DNA from: a virus
IMG/VR virus record: IMGVR_UViG_3300049215_000776
Span: 1-32,706 of that record
Reading direction: 5' to 3' (one strand)
DNA length: 32,706 nucleotides
Shown here: one piece after another, positions 18,415-26,674 of the stretch
Position numbering within the stretch: the first letter of the stretch is position 1
How the letters are laid out: every line of letters begins with the position of its first letter
Notes under the pieces: model-generated
The model's input: the letters and a program-made list of their open reading frames with translations, nothing else
Database searches by the model: none
Told to the model about the DNA's origin: nothing
Position numbers and translations under genes: made by a program

Positions 18415-19023
18415 CTATTCCGAGTCTTCATCAGCCTCGATCGCCAGTTGCGCGATCACCTCGGACACCGCGGCTGATTTGTGCACGATCGGCACGGCGC
18501 CGGCGTAACCGTCGTGCGAGATGTGCAGCTTGTCGTAGAGGGCGCCGCTCGGCTCCAGGAAGGCGCGTGTCTCGACGGATCTACGTGCGGCGACTACGCT
18601 GGTCGAAGCACGCTCATGCTCCTGCATCTCCTTGGCGGTGGGCATCCGCAGCACGTGAACCACGCGCGCGCCGGGAACCTTCATTTCGATTCGGTAGTTG
18701 ATGCCCTCGCGTTCGACGCTGGCCACCGCGCAGCGCTCGATGCGGCCGATCACCATTCCGGCCTCGGCGTCATCGAACTCCGGACCTTCTTTGTCGATGC
18801 GGATCTTGGCGAACAACTCGGCGTTTATCTTGGGCAAATCCACGTCTTCACTATGCGATTTGCCGCGCCCGAGAAAATGCCGCACCGTCCGCTGTGCCCG
18901 CGCCCAGGCGCACCACTCCTCATCCGTTGGGAACCGCACCTCGCAATTCTTCTCACCGCCCGACAGGATCGGCACGACAAACGGCTTCGTTGCGTCGAAG
19001 CCCACTTTCTTTTCGGTTTCCAT
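18415..19023 (-). CDS. Tail assembly chaperone, gpG-like
   Basis: A 202-residue, mostly helical, acidic protein with no membrane segment: METEKKVGFDATKPFVVPIL, then RFPTDEEWCAWARAQRTVRH, and a long C-terminal helix ending IAQLAIEADEDSE. Position between the tail-tube and the downstream tail genes matches lambda gpG, which coats the tape measure and recruits tube subunits. In lambda, a -1 frameshift joins G to T. Here the next frame continues behind the stop in the -1 register and is discussed with the following gene. The ATG is preceded by TAGGAGC. Confidence 0.65.
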   Translation of the reverse strand: METEKKVGFDATKPFVVPILSGGEKNCEVRFPTDEEWCAWARAQRTVRHFLGRGKSHSEDVDLPKINAELFAKIRIDKEGPEFDDAEAGMVIGRIERCAVASVEREGINYRIEMKVPGARVVHVLRMPTAKEMQEHERASTSVVAARRSVETRAFLEPSGALYDKLHISHDGYAGAVPIVHKSAAVSEVIAQLAIEADEDSE

Positions 19024-19031
19024 TCAAGCTC

Positions 19032-20060
19032 CTACTGGCAGATGCCCGTTATCGGTGTGATGATCGTCATTGTTACCAGCCCGTTGGTGGCGTCATAGAG
19101 TTGAACGCCAGTGATCTGAAGCGTCACGATGCCATCGGTGTTTCCGAGCTCGGCCACGCTGAAGCCCATCTTCTGGATGAGCATCGAGAAGGAATTGTTG
19201 GCGTCGCGGGTGACCGTGAACGTGGCCGTGCCGGTGGTCAGGTTTATCAAGGTCGCGTACTCGGTCGATCCGGCTTGGACGCGCACCACGAACTGCACCG
19301 CGAAGGCGCGGTCGCCCCATTCGAAGCGTCCCTGGATCTGGTAGCCATCCTGCGAACCCGAGCCGGGGAAGAAGCCGGGACGAAAATTGTTTTCCCACGA
19401 AGCATCCATGGACACGAACTGCTTCGCGCTGCCGCCCGAAAGGTAGTTGATCCCGTTGAACGTCAACGCGGTGATCATGCCGGCATTGAATTCATGCGGC
19501 GTCGAAACGGCGGGCAGAGTGATGCCGCTGGGAGACGTGTACTGCCCAGTGGTCACGCATTCCACCGAGCACATCGCGCTGGCGCGGCCCGGACTGTTCT
19601 TGATCGACAGCTTCCAGGATTTGACGGCGCAGCCAACCAGCATTTCATCGAGCACCGCCGAGCCGCCGGGGCGGATCTGCTGCACGAACGAAAAGTACGG
19701 CAACTCGAGGCCAGTCGCGTTCGTGGCGCCCAGGGCTGGAACGATCACATACGTATAAGGCCCGCTGCCCGTCAGGGTGACATTGCCCATTGAGAAACAC
19801 ATGGCCCAAGCGAGAAACTCCGACGAGGCGTACTTGGAGAGCTCAAAAGGCGGCATGTTGTAATGCGACCTGAAAAGCTGTGTCGGGAACTCATGACCCT
19901 TGCCGATTTCCGCCCGGTCGTCCTCGTTCACGGGGACCTTCGCCCAAGGCTTGGTATTGAGGTTGGTGTGACGCCAGATCGCCGTTCCCGCGTTCGCCGT
20001 CCCGATGGCGGTCTGTTTGCCGAAGCCCCAACCCTCCATCAACTCGTTAATATTTGCCAT
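19032..20060 (-). CDS. Major tail tube protein
   Basis: A 342-residue beta-rich protein in the position of the major tail protein, after the completion gene and before the tail-assembly genes. It begins MANINELMEGWGFGKQTAIG and includes AIWRHTNLNTKPWAKVPV and repeated beta segments such as GIVTLQITGVQLYDATNGLV. It probably forms the rings of the non-contractile tube along the tape measure. The family assignment (a phage tail-tube family) is by pattern, length and position. The ATG at 20060 has GGAGGAAAA upstream. The stop is embedded in the ribosome-binding site of the next gene (TAGGAGCTTGAATG). Confidence 0.8.
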   Translation of the reverse strand: MANINELMEGWGFGKQTAIGTANAGTAIWRHTNLNTKPWAKVPVNEDDRAEIGKGHEFPTQLFRSHYNMPPFELSKYASSEFLAWAMCFSMGNVTLTGSGPYTYVIVPALGATNATGLELPYFSFVQQIRPGGSAVLDEMLVGCAVKSWKLSIKNSPGRASAMCSVECVTTGQYTSPSGITLPAVSTPHEFNAGMITALTFNGINYLSGGSAKQFVSMDASWENNFRPGFFPGSGSQDGYQIQGRFEWGDRAFAVQFVVRVQAGSTEYATLINLTTGTATFTVTRDANNSFSMLIQKMGFSVAELGNTDGIVTLQITGVQLYDATNGLVTMTIITPITGICQ

Positions 20061-20061
20061 G

Positions 20062-20232
20062 CTATTTTTCCTCCACAACCGGGGTTTCCGGCTTCTGGGC
20101 GACCGGCCCCGGACTTGCCGGTGGTGCAGGAACCTGATGCCACCCCGCGACCATGAGCGGCGTGAGCGCTTCCGTGGTCGCTTCGACTTCCTTCACTTCG
20201 CCCTGGGGCGATTGCATAAAAACCCAATCCAT
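20062..20232 (-). CDS. Small conserved-type tail-region protein, 56 residues
   Basis: A small protein starting MDWVFMQSPQGEVKEVEATT, with ALTPLMVAGWHQVP as its core and a Pro/Ala-rich acidic tail. The ATG at 20232 is preferred because AAGGAGA lies six bases upstream. A second ATG at 20247 overlaps the preceding stop (ATGA) and would add MKENV. The pattern resembles short phage proteins whose role is unknown, perhaps structural accessories near the tail tube. The stop lies two bases ahead of the tail-tube ATG. Confidence 0.65.
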   Translation of the reverse strand: MDWVFMQSPQGEVKEVEATTEALTPLMVAGWHQVPAPPASPGPVAQKPETPVVEEK

Positions 20233-20243
20233 AACGTTCTCCT

Positions 20244-20747
20244 TCATTCGCCGCCGGGATTGCCTTGTTCGACCAGCGTTGCTTGCACTTCGAAATAATC
20301 GAGCGTTGCGCCGTCCGCGCTCACGACCACCGTGTTTCGCTGGGCGGACGGAAGATCCATGTCCATCGGGAAGCAGTCGGGATCGATCTGGAAATGCAAC
20401 AGCGACGACCACGACGGCGCGCCCGTTGGTATTGCGCTGACTAGCAGCCAGAACAGATCGGCGTACGTGGCGGTCGAGTTCAGTTCGGGTGCGCGCAGGT
20501 AAATCGAGAAGCGATGCGCGAAGTGCAGCGCCCCGCCCGTGAGACGCCGCGGCGTGGTGCCGTTCCACGCGACCAGGATCGCGCCAGGCGGCATCTGCAG
20601 GATGGCCAGCCGGAGATTGTTGTCGTCGGCCAGCCCTTCCATGAATGCCCGGACGTTGCCGGCGTCGCCACCGATCGCGGCGACTAAGTCCGGACAGGAC
20701 TGCAGCGCAGTCACCCACTCGCCGAGTATGGTTTTCGGATTGATCAC
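20244..20747 (-). CDS. Putative tail-completion/terminator protein
   Basis: A 167-residue protein starting from the GTG at 20747, which overlaps the previous stop as GTGA. It contains INPKTILGEWVTALQSCPDL, a central ILQMPPGAILVAWNGTT segment and FAHRFSIYLRAPE, an alternating helix-strand pattern like that of tail-terminator proteins (lambda gpU or gpZ class), which cap the tail tube and bind the head connector. Position between the FII-like and tail-tube genes supports this. There is no direct sequence signature, so the function is inferred. Its stop overlaps an ATG (ATGA) of the next small gene. Confidence 0.6.
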   Translation of the reverse strand: MINPKTILGEWVTALQSCPDLVAAIGGDAGNVRAFMEGLADDNNLRLAILQMPPGAILVAWNGTTPRRLTGGALHFAHRFSIYLRAPELNSTATYADLFWLLVSAIPTGAPSWSSLLHFQIDPDCFPMDMDLPSAQRNTVVVSADGATLDYFEVQATLVEQGNPGGE

Positions 20748-21067
20748 GAGCGTTGAAGCAGTGACAGATTGAGCATGCCGTAAGCGTCGGGCTGGCGCAC
20801 CGTCGTCACCAAGTACTGAGTGCCCCAGGCGGTCACCCAATCGCCTTTGGCCGGCGGATTCGAGAAGTCCGACGGATTCACAGAGATCTCCTCGAAGTTC
20901 GCCGTCGCCCCAGACTCCTCGCGTTCACGGGCATGGCGAACCACCGTGATCGTTAGCGGAGAACCGACCGCCGCGCCGGATTCCACCGGTTGGTACACGA
21001 TCGGCTCCCCGAACGTATCCTGCATGACGACGTTAGCCGCCGCGTCGATCGTGGCCCAGCCCGACAT
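20744..21067 (-). CDS. Head-tail attachment protein, gpFII-like
   Basis: A 107-residue protein, two bases after the decoration gene, in the position of lambda gpFII. It carries DTFGEPIVYQPVESGA near the N-terminus and AKGDWVTAWGTQYLVTTVRQ near the C-terminus, a beta-barrel pattern seen in FII-type head-completion proteins, which sit between the portal ring and the tail. The ATG at 21067 is chosen because the longer frame to 21220 would overlap the decoration gene for most of its extra length. The TGA stop overlaps the next gene's GTG (GTGA). Family assignment rests on size, position and pattern only. Confidence 0.65.
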   Translation of the reverse strand: MSGWATIDAAANVVMQDTFGEPIVYQPVESGAAVGSPLTITVVRHAREREESGATANFEEISVNPSDFSNPPAKGDWVTAWGTQYLVTTVRQPDAYGMLNLSLLQRS

Positions 21068-21069
21068 GA

Positions 21070-21432
21070 CTAAAAGGACTGGTTGAGCCTCACACGGACC
21101 GTGGGATCGCCCGACAGGCCGCCGGGCGCGTTCACTCCGCTCGGCGTGGTCAGCGCAGCGACGCCGATTTTTGTATTGCTGGTCGTGGTCGAGGTGCACA
21201 GCTTTGCAGTGTTGTCCCAATACACGTAATCGCCCTCGGCAAAGGTACTCGTGTCCTTAGCCAGATCGAACACCCCTTCGGTCAGGACCTCGGTGCTGTC
21301 GCCGCTGCTCTGGTTGTTGACCGCCACCCCGAAAATGTGGCCGGTGCCGGCGACGAGTAGGCCACCGCCCGACAGCACCGTGTAGGGCGCAGTGACCGTG
21401 ACCGTTTCTCCGCGTTGAATGTAGTTTTTCAT
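21070..21432 (-). CDS. Capsid decoration protein, DUF2190-like
   Basis: A 120-residue all-beta protein typical of the DUF2190 capsid-cement family: MKNYIQRGETVTVTAP, a VLSGGGLLVAGTGHIFGVA segment, the EGVFDLAKDTSTFAEGDYVY segment and a WDNTAK turn, closing with VRVRLNQSF. Such proteins sit at capsid symmetry axes and stabilise the expanded head against internal DNA pressure. GAGGAG precedes the ATG. The gene directly follows the capsid gene, as in related phages. Confidence 0.85.
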   Translation of the reverse strand: MKNYIQRGETVTVTAPYTVLSGGGLLVAGTGHIFGVAVNNQSSGDSTEVLTEGVFDLAKDTSTFAEGDYVYWDNTAKLCTSTTTSNTKIGVAALTTPSGVNAPGGLSGDPTVRVRLNQSF

Positions 21433-21450
21433 GTTGGATTCTCCTCTTCT

Positions 21451-23682
21451 TTAGCTCCCAGCGTTCTTTTGCAGTCCGCGATAGTCGATCGCGGCAGCCG
21501 CGAAATCCATGCGCGCCTTCATCTCGATACCGTCAACCTCGAAGCCCTGGCGCGTTTCGAAGTACACGCCCGCTTGCCCTTCGAGGAAGCAGTACTCGAT
21601 GGTGTCGATCTGTGTCGGATCGGCGACCATGTACCAGGCGGTCGTGCTGTTTACGTCGAGACGCGGTTCGACGATCGGCACCAATCCCTGAATCCACTCG
21701 GGCACGACGCCGGTAATCTGGTTGGCTGCCAACTGGATGGGGTAGATCAGTTGCAGCGCCAGCGTTTCAAGCGCGGCGGGAACCAGCAAGTAGCGCGGAA
21801 TCAGATTCAGCGGAGTGCCCTGCGGACCAGTCTGAGTGCGCATCTCGACGCGCCCGGCGGCGATACCCGTCACCGGATTACCCGCCCCGAGCGCCAGCGC
21901 GCTGTTGGCGCCGGTCAGCAGGTTGTTGTGAGCGGTGGCGAACATCGCGGTGTTGTCGACCTGCATGACTTGGTTGCCGGTGATGATCGCCCAGACCACG
22001 TCCGACTGCTTGCGCGCAGCGGCGACTCCCAGCACCGCCGGAATCCGCGTGAACGCCTGCAAATCGTCGTTGATGATCGTCTTGCGGGTCAGCGCCACGA
22101 CCCCGCCATAGGTCGCGAGCGAGTAGTTCTGGTTCGTGTCGGTGAGCGTCAGGCGTGTGTACTCGCCCTTTTCATTCAACGGACGAAGTGCAGGCGAGTC
22201 CGAGAGTTGCACCCGATTGATCGGCTTGAAGTCGGGCGCCGTCACCTGACGGCTGAACGGCTTGAAGGTCTGCGGGTACGCTTCATACGATTGCCGCAAG
22301 GTTTTGTTCGCGACGTTCGCCAGGATCGACGGGAAGTCGCTGGTCGACTCCGCGCCGCCGCCGAAGATCTCGACCTTGCCGTCGTACTGGATCAGCGCCT
22401 TGGTCGCGATCGTCATCTTGTCCATGCCACGCGTGTTAACCCCGCGCAACTCCAAGCTCTCGCGCGCCATTTCGAGTAGCGAGAAGCCAACGTACTCGCG
22501 GCCCATCTCCTCGGCGCGCCGCTGCATGTCGGAACCGCCGCCCGGAAGAAACTCCATCTCTCCGGCGAACGACCGGCGCTTCTGCATGTAGAACTGCGGA
22601 TTGCAACGCAGCACCAACGCTTCCTGCATGCACGCGAGGCGTGTCTCGTTGGCGTCGCGGGTAATCACCACCTCGCTTCGCGGCTGGAACTCGCGGCCCT
22701 CGCGAGTCTGGTTCGCCCGCGCTGCCAGCTCGTCCTGGATCTTGGCGCGAGCTGCATCGAGCGTCAACCCTTCATCGATCAACCCGTCGATGAACTGCTG
22801 TGGAACGCCGTACTTCAACATCGGCGCTCCAATCGTGCGGATCTCCGAAGCCCCGGCAAACCGCAGCTTGGCATCTTCGATTGAAACGCCCCCACTAACC
22901 AGAGAAGCGGCGAGCTTCTCCAACTTGAAGCTGCTGCCCAGCGACGTGATCTCACTCACGCGCTGCCGCTCCAGCCTCGTTCCCTCGGCGCGCGCCGCGT
23001 CGAGCACTACCTGATCATTACGGGCATCTCCGCCCGCTTGAGTCGTCGTTTCCATAACGATGGTCTCCTTAGTTGGGCGTGTTGCCCGAGTGTGATCCGC
23101 GGCTTTAGCTGACAAAGGTGTCGCGGACAAAAACGTGGTGGTGAAATCCGCCGGTACGTTCACCGCCGAGATCTCAAATGGCTCCCAATCGGTCGCCGTG
23201 AAGACATTACTGGTCGCGCCGTTGCTCGCGTCCTGAGGCTCCTTGGCGTAAAGCCATGTGCCGAAGCTGAGGCTCCGAATAATTCCAGACTGGATTCCCG
23301 ACCAAACCAGGTCGCTGGTTGCGTCCTGACCCTCCGGCCGGAACTTCAGCGTGGCCATACCCTTCGGACCGTCGGCCCAAGCCTTCTGCACGACACCGAT
23401 CTGCGCTCGCGTCCCGGACTTGTTCGCCATCACCGAACGAACATCAGTTCCGTTCATGTGGTTGTCGAATACCGGCGCGCCGTTGTTCAGCCGGTCAAGC
23501 CGCGCGCCCGCCATGTCGAGCTGCAGCATGTATTCATCGCCGGTGTCGGGATCAGTCCTGGGGACCGTCGCGCCGCCGTACCAGACCACATCGACAGTGC
23601 GTTCGTCGGCGTCGAGCGTGGTCGGAACGAACGAGATCTCCTCGTCACTCGCGGCGAAGTACTCGCCTAGTGGGTCGCTCAT
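21451..23682 (-). CDS. Prohead protease fused to major capsid protein
   Basis: A 743-residue fusion. Residues about 1-190 are a prohead protease of the HK97/S78 type, with the catalytic His in VFDNHMNG (H75), the Ser in IRSLSFGTW (S137/S139 region) and an acidic residue in WEPFEISAVNVPAD. Residues about 200-330 are a charged, helical scaffold-like linker with a REGREFQPR segment. Residues about 330-743 are an HK97-fold-type major capsid protein, containing a KPFSRQVTAPDFKPINRVQL stretch and a C-terminal EYCFLEGQAGVYFETRQG. The protease presumably cleaves itself and the linker during head maturation. Protease-capsid fusions are known in some phages. The start follows AGGAGA. The next gene is a decoration protein, which fits the head order. 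Confidence 0.9.
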   Translation of the reverse strand: MSDPLGEYFAASDEEISFVPTTLDADERTVDVVWYGGATVPRTDPDTGDEYMLQLDMAGARLDRLNNGAPVFDNHMNGTDVRSVMANKSGTRAQIGVVQKAWADGPKGMATLKFRPEGQDATSDLVWSGIQSGIIRSLSFGTWLYAKEPQDASNGATSNVFTATDWEPFEISAVNVPADFTTTFLSATPLSAKAADHTRATRPTKETIVMETTTQAGGDARNDQVVLDAARAEGTRLERQRVSEITSLGSSFKLEKLAASLVSGGVSIEDAKLRFAGASEIRTIGAPMLKYGVPQQFIDGLIDEGLTLDAARAKIQDELAARANQTREGREFQPRSEVVITRDANETRLACMQEALVLRCNPQFYMQKRRSFAGEMEFLPGGGSDMQRRAEEMGREYVGFSLLEMARESLELRGVNTRGMDKMTIATKALIQYDGKVEIFGGGAESTSDFPSILANVANKTLRQSYEAYPQTFKPFSRQVTAPDFKPINRVQLSDSPALRPLNEKGEYTRLTLTDTNQNYSLATYGGVVALTRKTIINDDLQAFTRIPAVLGVAAARKQSDVVWAIITGNQVMQVDNTAMFATAHNNLLTGANSALALGAGNPVTGIAAGRVEMRTQTGPQGTPLNLIPRYLLVPAALETLALQLIYPIQLAANQITGVVPEWIQGLVPIVEPRLDVNSTTAWYMVADPTQIDTIEYCFLEGQAGVYFETRQGFEVDGIEMKARMDFAAAAIDYRGLQKNAGS

Positions 23683-23697
23683 GATTTCTCCTGCTGA

Positions 23698-25389
23698 TTA
23701 GGTGAGGTACATCCGCGTGGGAGATTCCCATCCACGCGCGCGGTTCGTCGCGCCAGCCACGAGCAGTTCTTTGATCATTCCCAGATCTTCATCGGAGAGC
23801 TTCGTCGACTGGTTGCCAGGCTTCGGCGTGCCCCCAACGGCTTTGCTCGTCGGCGTTCGTTCCTCGGTCCCGGCGGGCTGCTCCTGGCCGCGCAGAGTCA
23901 TGTTGCGCGGATCGCAGTCGAGGATGATCTCGTACTTGTCCATCAGCTTGTTGAAGAGCGCGATCTGTTCTATCTGCGCGTTGGGATCGAACCCATTCGC
24001 CACCACCGCTTCGAACCAAGTCACGCGTCCGATGCGGATGTCCTTCAACGCCGCTTCGGCATCCTTCACCGGGTCCACCGATTCAAATCGCGGAGCCGTC
24101 CACTGTGTTCCGTACAGATTGATCTTCGGATCGGTGACAGCCTTCGCCGGGACCTTGCCCAGCATCACCAGCGTGTCGATCACCCGCCGTCTCACCGGCA
24201 TGCAGAACATCGGAATCAGAGTCAGCCAGCGGTATCCTTCGATGGTGTTGCGGAACCCCAACTGGCCGCCGCGCCAGCTCGAATAGTTGACCAGCGACAG
24301 ATCGCCCGCCAGCATCTCGTAAGGAATCCCCAGGCCCGCCGCGATCCCCTGCAACTCCGTCATCTTGTATTCGCGATACCCGCCCGCCACCGGCGGATTG
24401 TTAAACTTCACGTCCTCGCCCGGCTTCAAATAGGCGGTCATGCCGGGCTGAAACGACTCGACCGGATTGCGTGTCAGCGGATCTTTTCCCTGAAGGCCCA
24501 ACGTCGAACCGTCGATCCCTTCGGGCTGCGTGACCATCGCCACCACGCACGCTTCAATCTTCTTGCGCACGCGCTCCGCGTCGGCGTAATCATCGAGATC
24601 GCGCAGCGCCATCATCACCGGATGCAGCCACGGAATGCCGCGCACCTGGCCGGGCCGTAGCACGCGATACGTGTGCAGGACCTGCTCGGCGGGAATCGGC
24701 TGGCTCAGGATGCCGCCGCGCGGATTCAAAATCAGAACGCCGCCGGGATGATACGTGTACAACCAATACGCCGAGCGCCGACCAAGCAGATCGAACTCGA
24801 CGCCCTGCATGATGTGGCCGTTCACCGTCCCCATCGTCTTCGTCTGATCCAGGAAGTCGGCCTCCAGGATCTGAAGCTGAAGCGGCACGCGCAGGTTGTC
24901 CTTCGCCAAGCGCGGCCGGAACCGCAAGATCGCTTCGCCGCTTTCAGCGGCAGTCCGCATGATCAACGACTGCATTCCATAAAAATCTAGACGCTGCGGC
25001 GTATCGCAGTTCTCGACGAAGTACGGCCACTCCGCGTCGATGATCCGGTCAAGCCCCGCGTCGCCCGTCTTCGCCTGCGGCACGATGCCGGTCCCGACCG
25101 TGTTGCCGGCCAACTCCTCGATGGCCTTCGACGCATACGGATTGTTGCGTATCAGATCGCGGCTCCGATTGCGGAGCCACACCAGCGACCCCATCAACTC
25201 GACGTTGGCGTCGCTCGATGGAGCGTACCAGCCGTAAGCGCGCCGTCCCGCACTCGCCCCGTCGTAAGAGAAGCGCGACGCGTGCCGCTCGAGGTAACCC
25301 TCGGTCAACTCCAGCGCCATGCGCGCCTGCGTCCGACGCAGTCCGTAGCGCGGCGCAACGAAGTTGATGGCCCGATCGAGAACGTTCAT
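23698..25389 (-). CDS. Portal protein, lambda family
   Basis: The 563-residue portal ring subunit through which DNA enters and leaves the capsid, of the lambda gpB type. Recognisable segments are the N-terminal helix with RNRSRDLIRNNPYASKAIEE (about residues 75-95), the VGTGIVPQ turn, EILEADF-like ILEADFLD, the HPVMMALRDLDDYADAER helix (about 255-272) and the stem/wing region KMTELQGIAAGLGIPYEMLAGD (shown in part). The C-terminal 60 residues are polar and disordered. The start overlaps the zinc-ribbon stop (ATGA). A 15-base gap containing AGGAGA leads to the protease-capsid gene. Confidence 0.92.
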   Translation of the reverse strand: MNVLDRAINFVAPRYGLRRTQARMALELTEGYLERHASRFSYDGASAGRRAYGWYAPSSDANVELMGSLVWLRNRSRDLIRNNPYASKAIEELAGNTVGTGIVPQAKTGDAGLDRIIDAEWPYFVENCDTPQRLDFYGMQSLIMRTAAESGEAILRFRPRLAKDNLRVPLQLQILEADFLDQTKTMGTVNGHIMQGVEFDLLGRRSAYWLYTYHPGGVLILNPRGGILSQPIPAEQVLHTYRVLRPGQVRGIPWLHPVMMALRDLDDYADAERVRKKIEACVVAMVTQPEGIDGSTLGLQGKDPLTRNPVESFQPGMTAYLKPGEDVKFNNPPVAGGYREYKMTELQGIAAGLGIPYEMLAGDLSLVNYSSWRGGQLGFRNTIEGYRWLTLIPMFCMPVRRRVIDTLVMLGKVPAKAVTDPKINLYGTQWTAPRFESVDPVKDAEAALKDIRIGRVTWFEAVVANGFDPNAQIEQIALFNKLMDKYEIILDCDPRNMTLRGQEQPAGTEERTPTSKAVGGTPKPGNQSTKLSDEDLGMIKELLVAGATNRARGWESPTRMYLT

Positions 25390-25574
25390 TCGGCCGCCGT
25401 GTGAACAGTTTCCCGATACGTCTTCTGCGAGCGAACCGCCTTCACCTCAACCGGTTTAAACACCTTCTCGAAGTTTGCGCATTGCGGATTCGAGCAGGTG
25501 AACAAACCCTGCTCGTTCAGCACGAGCACCGGCGACCCGCAGTCGCACTGAATTACGGTTGGATTGATCCGCAT
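25386..25574 (-). CDS. Small zinc-ribbon protein coupled to the portal gene
   Basis: A 62-residue protein with four cysteines (C10, C12, C27, C32) in a CDCG ... TCSNPQC arrangement, a likely single zinc ribbon, followed by a charged tail (KAVRSQKTYRETVHTAAE). GAGGAG lies about 12 bases before the ATG. The stop overlaps the portal ATG as ATGA, so the two are translationally coupled and probably conserved together. It may be a head-assembly accessory or a small DNA-binding protein. No specific role can be assigned. Confidence 0.7.
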   Translation of the reverse strand: MRINPTVIQCDCGSPVLVLNEQGLFTCSNPQCANFEKVFKPVEVKAVRSQKTYRETVHTAAE

Positions 25575-25619
25575 TGGATGATCTGGCTCCTCGAAGCCCT
25601 TAGAGGGGGCGGGGAAAAT

Positions 25620-26075
25620 TCAAAGGGATCTGCGGAGAGCCAGCACGTCTTCGGCGTCTAAAGAGCGGCCAGTATTCATCTTGCTCAAGAACAGGTGAGG
25701 TTTCGAGAGAATGCGAAGCACGAGGCCGTCCCCACTGGTCGTCTCGGAAGCGTCAGCCCAGGCTTCTTGAAAGCGTACTCCCTTGATGGCAGTTATGAAC
25801 TCCACCGGGTAACGGCACACAACCCCTTTGGCTGGTCGATCTTCTGAGAGGCTCTCAAACTCGGCTGTGTTGACATCGGTTCCCAGGCTCCTCAGTGCTT
25901 CTGCGAGCTTCTTTCCGTTTTCTGCGGACGCCTCGACCAGCAAGTCCAGGTCTTTCACTGGACGAGAATACCCGTGGAATTGGACGGCTCGCCCCCCACA
26001 AATTAGGAACCGAACGCCGACGGCCAAGAAAGTACGGATAACGTGTAGTTCATCGGTACTGAGCCACTCCGTCAT
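25620..26075 (-). CDS. MNT/AbiEii-like nucleotidyltransferase
   Basis: A 151-residue protein of the Pol-beta nucleotidyltransferase superfamily. The diagnostic block CGGRAVQFHGYSRPVKDLDL (about residues 26-45) gives the GG signature, the HG and Arg of MNT/AbiEii-type enzymes, and the metal-binding pair D42 and D44. A third acidic position may be E92 in PVEFITAI. The C-terminal SKMNTGRSLDAEDVLAL resembles the closing helix of this family. Such proteins act as toxins or antitoxins that attach nucleotides to tRNA or proteins. It is shorter than classical AbiEii (around 300 residues). The ATG at 26075 with GAGAGGTGG upstream is preferred over a GTG at 26081. It sits with a coiled-coil gene between gpW and the zinc-ribbon/portal genes, where no lambda-type head gene is expected. 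Confidence 0.78.
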   Translation of the reverse strand: MTEWLSTDELHVIRTFLAVGVRFLICGGRAVQFHGYSRPVKDLDLLVEASAENGKKLAEALRSLGTDVNTAEFESLSEDRPAKGVVCRYPVEFITAIKGVRFQEAWADASETTSGDGLVLRILSKPHLFLSKMNTGRSLDAEDVLALRRSL

Positions 26076-26119
26076 TTCCACCTCTCACGCAAATGAAACT
26101 CGCGTTTAGCCCGGCGGTT

Positions 26120-26551
26120 TTACCAACTTACAACCAGATAAATCCCGATGGGAGAAGTGTCGCACTTAAGTGCGGGGAAATGGGGGTTGTAACTGCTGGA
26201 CATGTTCAGTTCCCACTTGCGCTTTAGTCCCTTCGGGCATCGGTCATTAACGTACTGGGCATATTCGGGCAACTTGCCTATTGAGCGGCCAGGAAGCTGC
26301 AGAAACTCGTTCACGCCGGTGTTATAGACGGATGCACGCCGCTCACCCTTGTGGGCCGCATCTGAGATCGTTTGCTCCATTCGCTCAACGGCGCGACGAG
26401 CATATGACCACTCTTCATCCCAAAGCTTCTGGCGCGCCTCTTGCGCCCTTGCCTGGGCTAGCGCGATTCTCTCCTCCGTCTGACGGTTGAGGGCCTCCAC
26501 CAAGCCACTCGTGGATCGTTCGCTGATTCGTCTGAGTTCATCGGCGTTCAT
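26120..26551 (-). CDS. Unrecognised coiled-coil protein, cargo gene upstream of a nucleotidyltransferase
   Basis: A 143-residue protein I do not recognise. Residues about 5-75 are a continuous charged helix (EERIALAQARAQEARQKLWD, then RRAVERMEQTISDA) likely to form a coiled coil. The C-terminal half contains KLPEYAQYVNDRCPKGLKRK and ends in a hydrophobic strand, IGIYLVVSW. The ATG at 26551 is fixed by a strong GAGGAGG seven bases upstream; an extension to 26653 is not needed. It lies 44 bases upstream of a nucleotidyltransferase on the same strand, so the two are probably cotranscribed. GC is visibly lower than in the flanking head genes. It may be the partner in a two-gene toxin-antitoxin-like module (inference). 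Confidence 0.65.
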   Translation of the reverse strand: MNADELRRISERSTSGLVEALNRQTEERIALAQARAQEARQKLWDEEWSYARRAVERMEQTISDAAHKGERRASVYNTGVNEFLQLPGRSIGKLPEYAQYVNDRCPKGLKRKWELNMSSSYNPHFPALKCDTSPIGIYLVVSW

Positions 26552-26674
26552 GGACGGCCTCCTCGTTCCCAAAGAGTCCCCGGCACTGCAGCTAACCCGC
26601 AGCTTACCACCCGGCCTCTGCGCTGACCATGCACTGCAGAGGTGTCCCGCCAATGCAGCATTTTTAACAACAGC

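Noticed and set aside
21415-22479. A 354-residue plus-strand frame opposite the capsid domain
   Set aside because: Antisense to the capsid coding sequence, Arg/Val/Gln-rich, with no recognisable domain.
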